A stretch of DNA of 11,635 bases from JACJYE01 sp964432875. GTDB lineage: Bacteria; Bacteroidota; Bacteroidia; Chitinophagales; Saprospiraceae. The notes under the pieces are model-generated. The model was not told the origin of the DNA. It was given only the letters and a program-made list of their open reading frames with translations, and searched no databases. A program made the translations under genes and the position numbers. Location: positions 1 to 11,635 of the forward strand of contig CAYSPJ010000151.1 in the NCBI GenBank assembly GCA_964432875.1, in the 5' to 3' direction. Shown here piece by piece: positions 6,682 through 11,635 of this stretch; positions within the stretch are counted from its first letter, which is position 1, and every line of letters starts with the position of its first letter.

Positions 6682-6770
6682 AAAAGCCTTGTCATTTTAA
6701 CTGGTTTTCAATCATTTACACCCCATTGAAAACAGCTGCAGGAGCGCCAGGCCCTCCCCTCGCTTCGTAA

Positions 6771-6789
6771 GGTCGGGGGGTGAGTCAGC
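6771..6789 (+). repeat. 19-bp direct repeat, copy 2
   Basis: This is identical to 6588-6606, 183 bp away. The inverted partner that turns copy 1 into a hairpin is missing here. Confidence 0.8.
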
Positions 6790-6985
6790 CAAGCCGGAGC
6801 GCCCGAGGGTGGAGAGGTCACCTGAAACGGCTTGCGCGCAGAGGGGGCTGGGGTGCGGAAAGGCGGCGGCACACCGCCTAAGGCTACCCCATATTCATGG
6901 TGTTGCGGCATGCCAAAAATCCTGCCATATTTGCACGCACATTAAACGCATGGAAATGTTTTTGTGCTAAACTCAAATATTATAT

Positions 6986-7022
6986 GCTGCCCCTGCCTTT
7001 CCAGGCGGGGGCAGCCTTTTTT
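6986..7022 (+). terminator. Terminator-like hairpin
   Basis: GCTGCCCCTGCC (6986-6997) pairs with GGCGGGGGCAGC (7004-7015), a 12-bp stem with one T-G wobble and a 6-nt loop, followed by CTTTTTT. This is a good intrinsic terminator in the plus direction. As at 3109-3146, no plus-strand gene lies before it, so it may end a small RNA or a lost gene. Confidence 0.65.
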
Positions 7023-7221
7023 AATGGTTGCCGCAACCGCGCAGGCATGAATAAAAGGATATGTCCCGCCTAAACCTGTTTTCGGCTACCATTCTAACGT
7101 TGGACAGCAAGGGCTGAAGCATGGCCTGAACGAAGTGGAGCGGGATCGTAATGAAACAAACTGAGCGCACTTGCCAGCTTGATCCCATGGTTTTTTGAAT
7201 TTAATGATTCATTGATCTCTT

Positions 7222-9252
7222 TTGCAGGAATACATCTGGAATTTTCAATATTTTTGGCGTAACAAAATACTGAACCACCAAGCCTGGCACAACAAAGGCA
7301 AATTGGCGCAAACCGTCGGGCAAATAGAAGAAGTGCTGGCTTTTTACGAGCAATCATTCCAGATACGAGAGCGCATCGGCGATCTGCGGGGCCTGTCTTC
7401 TACGACACAAAACCTCGGAGTGCTATATTCTGATCGTGGCGACTATGAAAAATCTAATTTCTACTACCTCAAAGCACTCCAACTCAAGGAAGCAAGCGGC
7501 GATAAAGCCGGCACGGCTACCGTACAGGCTAACCTGGCCAACAACAACCTGTATCTCGGTCGGTTTTCAGATGCTGAATTGTTGTTGCGTGCAAGTATAA
7601 CAACCAATAAGGAATTAGATAACAAACGGGGATTAGCACAGGGGTACATGAACTTAGGCTCCGTGCTTGCCCGGCTTGGAAAAGTTGATGCGACCATCGA
7701 AGCGTTCATTCAGGCAAAAGGCTTATATGAAGAATTGGGCGATAAAGGCAATTTGGCCGCAGTTCTGAACAACCTGGGGCATTACTACACGGATCGCGCA
7801 CAGTATGTAAAAGCACAGGAAGCCCTGCTGGAAGCTTTGAAAATGATGGAGGGATTGCAGGAAAGTGCAGGGTTGATGTACCTGATTTACCAGGGGTTGG
7901 GGCGCGTCAAAGGCTATCAGGGGCTATTCAAGGAGGAACTGGGGTATTACGCTAAAGCCATGCCCTTTGCTGGAAACGATCTTGGGCGGCTCAATTTGAT
8001 TCAAACCATGGCAGCGGCTTATGTCGGCGACCAGCAATTTGAAAAGGGCTTCGCCACCGCACAGGAATGCATTGCGTTGGCCCGCGAAAAAGGTTTTCAG
8101 GATCGGGAAGCAGACTGCCTTGCCCATGCAGCTTCGGCCTTGCTCAACCTGAAGCGATTGGACGAGGCATTGAAGACGATTGACCAGGCCATTACGCTGA
8201 GCAAAAAAATCAATTATCAGGCGGTACTGTCGTCCGCTTTGGTGGTGCGCAGCCGCATTCTCTTACAAATCAATGAAGATAAAAAAGAGATACTTGCCAA
8301 CGCACAGGAAGCCCTGAAGACTGCGCAACGATTAGACGCCCCATTGGAGCAAGTACATGCCTGGGAGGAACTGGCCGAGGCTTATCGCAGTTTAGGCCAG
8401 GCCGGCGAAGCCTTGGATGCCCTGAAAAAAGCTCAATGGCTGCGCGACAGCATTTACAGCAAAGATGACATCCGGACCCTGGCGATTCAGGAAAAAGACT
8501 ACGAATTTGACAAAGAGCGCGCCGCGCAGGAGTTGGAGCAAGAGCGCACAGAAGCGGCCGCGGCAGCGGCTTTGCATCAACAGCGCCGCCAGCAAAACGC
8601 TTGGGTCATCGGCTTGTCGTTACTGCTGCTCGGCAGCTTAGGATATTTCTTGTACTGGCGCAACCGCCAACGGATACTCGTTCAGCTGCGAGAAGCAGAA
8701 ACCCGGAAGCGTATTGCCCGCGACCTCCACGACGATGTGGGCAGCACCCTCAGCAGCATCAGCATCCTGTCGGCAACCAGCGGGCAAACTTCGCTGGGCG
8801 AAAAAGCGCGACAGGCCATGGAAAGTATGGATGACGTGGTATGGTCGGTCAATCCCGCCAACGACTCTATGGAGCAGATTCTGCAGCGCATGATAGGCTT
8901 CTCTGTTGAGCTACTCGAGCCTCAGGGCATCACGCTGCACTTCCATGCCGATGAAGCGGCTAAAACCATGAATTTGCCCATGGAACTGCGCAAAGATTTT
9001 TACCTCCTGTTTAAAGAAGCCGCCAACAACGCCGCTAAATACAGCAACGCCACCGAGGTTTGGGTTTCGATGAGAAATACCAACGGCAAACTCCATCTGG
9101 AAATCCGCGACAACGGCCGCGGCTTCGACCCGGCTGCCGTGCAACGCGGCAACGGCCTGGGCAACATGCAGCGCCGGGCGGAGCGGCTGGGGGGGAGGCT
9201 GCACATCGAGAGCCTGCCAGGGAAGGGGGCATCTGTGCGTATCGAGATTTGA
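7222..9252 (+). CDS. TPR-repeat sensor histidine kinase (HisKA_3 type), N-terminus missing
   Basis: This is a membrane sensor kinase of the NarL/LytS-like HisKA_3 class, which phosphorylates a LuxR-type response regulator. Counting from TTG 7222, residues about 20-430 are tandem tetratricopeptide repeats (for example LAFYEQSFQIRERIGD, YLKALQLKEASGDKAG, LEALKMMEGL). A charged coiled-coil stretch follows, then one membrane span (AWVIGLSLLLLGSLGYFLYW, about 460-480). The phosphoacceptor helix has the DLHDDVGSTLS motif with His503. The ATP-binding domain shows the N box KEAANNAAKYS (Asn602-Asn603), DNGRGFD and GNGLGNMQRRAERLGG, and ends at residue 676. In this class the TPRs are normally periplasmic behind a signal peptide. 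Here the frame opens without ATG, a TGA sits at 7213-7215, and the sequence starts directly in the first repeat with no signal peptide. The first in-frame ATG lies deep in the repeats. No upstream frame supplies the missing part, so a 5' truncation is likely. No response regulator is encoded nearby. Confidence 0.85.
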   Translation: MQEYIWNFQYFWRNKILNHQAWHNKGKLAQTVGQIEEVLAFYEQSFQIRERIGDLRGLSSTTQNLGVLYSDRGDYEKSNFYYLKALQLKEASGDKAGTATVQANLANNNLYLGRFSDAELLLRASITTNKELDNKRGLAQGYMNLGSVLARLGKVDATIEAFIQAKGLYEELGDKGNLAAVLNNLGHYYTDRAQYVKAQEALLEALKMMEGLQESAGLMYLIYQGLGRVKGYQGLFKEELGYYAKAMPFAGNDLGRLNLIQTMAAAYVGDQQFEKGFATAQECIALAREKGFQDREADCLAHAASALLNLKRLDEALKTIDQAITLSKKINYQAVLSSALVVRSRILLQINEDKKEILANAQEALKTAQRLDAPLEQVHAWEELAEAYRSLGQAGEALDALKKAQWLRDSIYSKDDIRTLAIQEKDYEFDKERAAQELEQERTEAAAAAALHQQRRQQNAWVIGLSLLLLGSLGYFLYWRNRQRILVQLREAETRKRIARDLHDDVGSTLSSISILSATSGQTSLGEKARQAMESMDDVVWSVNPANDSMEQILQRMIGFSVELLEPQGITLHFHADEAAKTMNLPMELRKDFYLLFKEAANNAAKYSNATEVWVSMRNTNGKLHLEIRDNGRGFDPAAVQRGNGLGNMQRRAERLGGRLHIESLPGKGASVRIEI

Positions 9253-9731
9253 TGGCGCCTTCGCAGGCTATTGCCGATCTCCTGCTCCACTATCTATCAG
9301 GCCTACAAGCAGCCCTTCATGCGGTGCCTGAAAACACATGGCCACGTCGGGCTAGAGCATACTTTGGTTTATCCCATGATTATGGGATTGCGGTGAATGG
9401 ATAATATCCCCACATTTGCACCAGACATAAGGCAGAATAATCTGAGAGACTCCCCCTGTCCAGTTTTTCAGGACAATCCTTATTCAGTCCGATTATATAC
9501 GGGGAATTCAAACCTATGGCGGGAGTAGCTTTCAAACCAGTCGCTTTACTTACTTCCTTCAATCCAGAAGGAGGCGCTTTCGAAGCAGAAGGATGATTGT
9601 CCATGCCCATTTTATCAAGGAGTTCAGACAAACTATGGGCGCTTCCCCTTCTTAACAATTCAAAAACCACCGCTTTTATCAGGCTTAATCAGGAAAAGCC
9701 GACACTTGGTATTAAACAACCTTTAAATAAA
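9253..9731. other. Mostly non-coding gap between sensor kinase and beta-helix gene
   Basis: No response-regulator gene or other known gene is present. A hairpin ATCCCAT-GATT-ATGGGAT lies at 9371-9388. The minus strand has one 96-codon frame (9380-9670), listed separately as doubtful. The plus-strand frame of the beta-helix gene extends back to an ATG at 9597, but residues before 9732 do not look like a signal peptide. Confidence 0.45.
9380..9670 (-). CDS. Doubtful small ORF with a recurring Gly-Leu motif (96 aa)
   Basis: I do not recognise this protein. Its middle has four loosely repeated units of 8-9 residues, each with Gly-Leu-Lys/Asn near its start: SGLKEVSKA, TGLKATPA, IGLNSPYI, IGLNKDCP. 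The codons of the units differ more than the residues, which is what a real repeat under selection would show, but four short units could be chance. It ends in WGYYPFTAIP. No promoter or ribosome site is evident, and a neighbouring frame is also open over part of it. It may be a relic or spurious. Confidence 0.2.
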   Translation of the reverse strand: MVFELLRRGSAHSLSELLDKMGMDNHPSASKAPPSGLKEVSKATGLKATPAIGLNSPYIIGLNKDCPEKLDRGSLSDYSALCLVQMWGYYPFTAIP

Positions 9732-11333
9732 ATGACAATGAAACTAACTCCAACTACAAAACACCTTTCTGCTTCAAAACGGGCGGCAGATAGCCTGTTT
9801 CTCTTGTTCGCCCTATTTGCTGTGACGGCCATGGCTACCCCATTGCCGGAAGCATCCTTGTCTGCAGTCATTTATGTGGACAAAGATGCGGCCGGCGCCA
9901 ACAACGGCTCTTCCTGGGGCGACGCCTATACCGAATTGGCCGACGCTATTAAGAATCATAGCAGTGGAGAAGTCTGGGTGGCGGCAGGAACATATAAACC
10001 CCTTTACGATCTCACCGGCAGTGCGACACCGGCAGATCCTCGCGATAAAACGTTTTTCCTGAAAAACAATATGGCGGTTTATGGCGGTTTTTCCGGGTCG
10101 GAGACGGCTATAGCTCAACGGAACATTACTGCGAACCCAACCATACTTAGCGGTGATATCGGGGTTGCGGGCAATACTGCCGATAATGCCTATCATGTGG
10201 TCTGGGCGAGGAATGTGAACAATACCGCCGTGCTCGACGGGTTTACTGTCAGTCAAGGACGGGCAAATGGAGCGTTTGCCACTCACCGTTTTGCCGGCGG
10301 CGGAATCTTGCTCGGTGAATTCAACCAATTGGTGCAGCCTAATGCTGTTATCCGGAATTGTACCCTTAGCAATAACTTTGCGGCAAGAGGCGGAGCAATT
10401 GCCATTTATGGATCAAGCGGAGTAGTCTCACCGCTAATTGAAAATTGCACCTTTGCCTCAAACAGTTGTTCTGATTTCGGGGCGGCCATTCTATTCGGCG
10501 CATTTACTTCAACTACAGTAATGACCCCACAGATCATCAATTGCTCTTTTATCCAGAACACATCCCAGAACGTTAATCTCCCAACTGCCTTGCACTTGGG
10601 GGCGCAAAACAACGCCACCATTTCGCCATCTTTTCAAAGCTGCAAGTTCGTCGGTAACTCCCGAATATACCTGGAAGCCTTTTCCGGTACAAGCACCACC
10701 GTTTCTCCTGTATTTGAAAATTGCATTTTTTCCTCCAATGGGGAAATCAGGACCTTTGCTTCAAGCGCGGTTGTTTCCCCGATATTCAGGAGCAGCTCTT
10801 TTTACCTGACCAGTTTTAATATGTCGGGCTCGGTATCCAATCCCTCTTTTACCAACGTAATCATTTGGGGCGGGACGATTACCAATTCCACCGCAGCCAG
10901 TATTTCTTACAGCCTGATTCCCAACGCCTCCTGCCCGCCCATACAGCATTTTTTAGACAGCAATATCAGCGATGAGTTCGACCTGCCAGAAGAGGTGCAG
11001 GAACTGATGCGCCAGCATGCACAGCAAGCGTTGGCGAATCGAACGCCCAAAAGCTGGGACGACATCCAGGCGGATATCATAAACCGCTATGCCAATCTGC
11101 CGCCTGAAACGGAAGCCTACTATCGGGCCATCGCCGATGTCATGGCCGGCTGCCTGCGTCTGGACAACCCCGCCTGCGTGGAAAGCGGCCTGCACGGGCT
11201 GGGGCATATGGTCCCCTTTCTGCCAAACCTGGCTACGCCCCTGATTGACGACTTTTTGAACAACAACACCAAAAACCTGCCGGCGGCGCTGATCCAATAC
11301 GCCCACAGCGCGCGCAGTGGGGTAATCGAATAG
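9732..11333 (+). CDS. Secreted beta-helix repeat protein with an unrelated helical C-terminus (probable chimera)
   Basis: The ATG at 9732 is preferred over the ATG at 9597 because it starts a signal peptide: a Lys/Arg-containing n-region, the core LFLLFALFAVTAMA, and likely cleavage after Ala35. Residues 45-400 begin with IYVDKDAAGANNGSSWGDAY and VWVAAGTYKP, the standard opening of Bacteroidota right-handed parallel beta-helix proteins, followed by coils built on IRNCTLSNN, IENCTFASN, IINCSFIQN, FQSCKFVGN and FENCIFSSN. Such proteins are exported and often surface-attached. From about residue 403 the character changes abruptly to a charged helical sequence (LPEEVQELMRQHAQQALANR, then GLHGLGHMVPFLPNLATPLI). 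The usual closing beta-helix coils and a type IX secretion C-terminal domain are missing. The most likely reading is an in-frame fusion near 10935-10945 between a truncated beta-helix gene and the 3' end of another gene. The beta-helix call is firm; export of the fused product is uncertain. Confidence 0.82.
   Translation: MTMKLTPTTKHLSASKRAADSLFLLFALFAVTAMATPLPEASLSAVIYVDKDAAGANNGSSWGDAYTELADAIKNHSSGEVWVAAGTYKPLYDLTGSATPADPRDKTFFLKNNMAVYGGFSGSETAIAQRNITANPTILSGDIGVAGNTADNAYHVVWARNVNNTAVLDGFTVSQGRANGAFATHRFAGGGILLGEFNQLVQPNAVIRNCTLSNNFAARGGAIAIYGSSGVVSPLIENCTFASNSCSDFGAAILFGAFTSTTVMTPQIINCSFIQNTSQNVNLPTALHLGAQNNATISPSFQSCKFVGNSRIYLEAFSGTSTTVSPVFENCIFSSNGEIRTFASSAVVSPIFRSSSFYLTSFNMSGSVSNPSFTNVIIWGGTITNSTAASISYSLIPNASCPPIQHFLDSNISDEFDLPEEVQELMRQHAQQALANRTPKSWDDIQADIINRYANLPPETEAYYRAIADVMAGCLRLDNPACVESGLHGLGHMVPFLPNLATPLIDDFLNNNTKNLPAALIQYAHSARSGVIE
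10941..11333 (+). other. Helical C-terminal segment, probably the end of a different protein
   Basis: These 130 codons encode a helix-rich sequence containing CLRLDNPACVESGLHGLGHM and a closing pattern of 'LIDDFL...LIQYAHSARSGVIE'. That pattern (ESxLHGLGH, then FL, then YAxxAxxGxV at the very end) matches my recollection of the C-terminus of an uncharacterised, HEAT-like bacterial family. It has no start codon of its own near the junction, so it looks like a 3' fragment. The family has no function that I can name. Confidence 0.5.
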
Positions 11334-11635
11334 GCTGATGCTTTGGGCCTATGGAAAATATGGAACTATTTAGCTAGTTTCGAGTTTCGAGCTTAGCCCT
11401 CGCAAAAGGCAGGGGTGGTTGGTTCTGTTGGCGTCTGATTACCATGTTGCTCGTGACTGGTCCGGAAGAAGTTTCTCGCAACGCCGCAAAGTCGCAACGT
11501 TTCCGCTCTTACTTGTCCCCCCTTGGGGCAATGCCGTTGACTTATGAAATTTGCCCCCTCGAATTAGCTCAAGGAACTTGGTTAGGGTGGGTGTTCATAA
11601 TCGCAGAAAAAGGTTGCTGCGCTTTTTGCATACGC
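11334..11635. other. Non-coding end of the window
   Basis: No gene is recognised. The stretch includes a duplicated heptamer (TTTCGAG twice, about 11379-11395), the CGCAAMGY tandem repeat (11477-11500) and a short hairpin TTGTCCCC-CCTT-GGGGCAA (11513-11531, one bulge) without a T-tract. A minus-strand frame entering from the right edge stops after about 17 codons and is too short to judge. Confidence 0.45.
11477..11500 (+). repeat. Three tandem 8-bp units, CGCAAMGY
   Basis: CGCAACGC, CGCAAAGT and CGCAACGT follow one another without gaps. Similar 'CGCAAAG' strings are common in intergenic DNA of Bacteroidota, so this may belong to a genome-wide repeat family; that link is from memory. Confidence 0.5.

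Larger units (their letters stand above)
6682..7221. other. Non-coding, repeat-bearing stretch before the sensor kinase
   Basis: I see no gene. The stretch holds the second copy of the 19-bp repeat (6771-6789), a GGAGCGCC duplicated nearby (from 6741 and 6796), an AGGCGG/CCGCCT hairpin (6861-6879) and a terminator (6986-7022). Between 7023 and 7221 only short frames occur, and none extends into the sensor kinase. G-rich tracts such as GGTCGGGGGGTGAG resemble extragenic repeats more than coding DNA. Confidence 0.5.

Noticed and set aside
7094..7357. Minus-strand 87-codon frame overlapping the start of the sensor kinase
   Set aside because: It has no recognised domain, overlaps the first TPR antisense, and has irregular composition.
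9060..9404. Plus-strand 114-codon frame overlapping the kinase 3' end
   Set aside because: It is an out-of-frame shadow of the ATP-binding domain, Arg/Pro/Gly-rich, and is not a response regulator.
1..11635. tRNA, rRNA or CRISPR array
   Set aside because: I saw no cloverleaf or T-loop signature, no rRNA-like conserved blocks, and no regularly spaced repeats.

Overview
The window looks like a chromosomal piece of a Bacteroidota bacterium, probably Saprospiria-like. The grounds are TAnnTTTG-type -7 promoter boxes, weak or absent Shine-Dalgarno sites, an 'xxSC' lipoprotein signal, a TPR/HisKA_3 sensor kinase, a beta-helix surface protein, and GC content near 50% that is high for Flavobacteriia. 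This placement is inference, since no rRNA or marker gene is present.

Layout, left to right. (1) 1-425: no recognisable gene. (2) 426-2723, minus: an intact UvrD/PcrA-type superfamily 1A DNA helicase, the only clear housekeeping gene, with a plausible promoter at 2749-2780. (3) 2724-3182: a non-coding leader ending in a strong terminator-like hairpin. (4) 3183-4821, plus: a lipoprotein homologous to the pore-forming core of cholesterol-dependent cytolysins (a CDC-like protein). Its reading frame is broken at a 7-A run, and the C-terminus continues in the +1 frame to 4821. (5) 5087-6571: a complete IS4-family insertion sequence (IS50/Tn5-like) with 17-bp inverted repeats. Its transposase is also split by one base, at an 8-A run near the N-terminus. 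(6) 6572-7221: a repeat-rich stretch with three perfect hairpins packed end to end, a 19-bp direct repeat and a terminator-like hairpin. (7) 7222-9252, plus: a TPR sensor histidine kinase that lacks a normal start, signal peptide and N-terminus. (8) 9253-9731: mostly non-coding, with a doubtful minus-strand ORF. (9) 9732-11333, plus: a secreted beta-helix protein whose last ~130 residues look like the helical C-terminus of an unrelated protein. (10) 11334-11635: non-coding, with a short tandem repeat.

Only the helicase looks ordinary and whole. Right of it lies accessory DNA in which each of four genes carries a lesion or rearrangement: two one-base frame breaks in poly(A) runs, one N-terminal truncation and one apparent fusion. 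No operon is evident. The CDC-like lipoprotein is the most attractive biological system. The two poly(A) frame breaks could be sequencing errors, real mutations or slippage-regulated expression, and the sequence alone cannot separate these.
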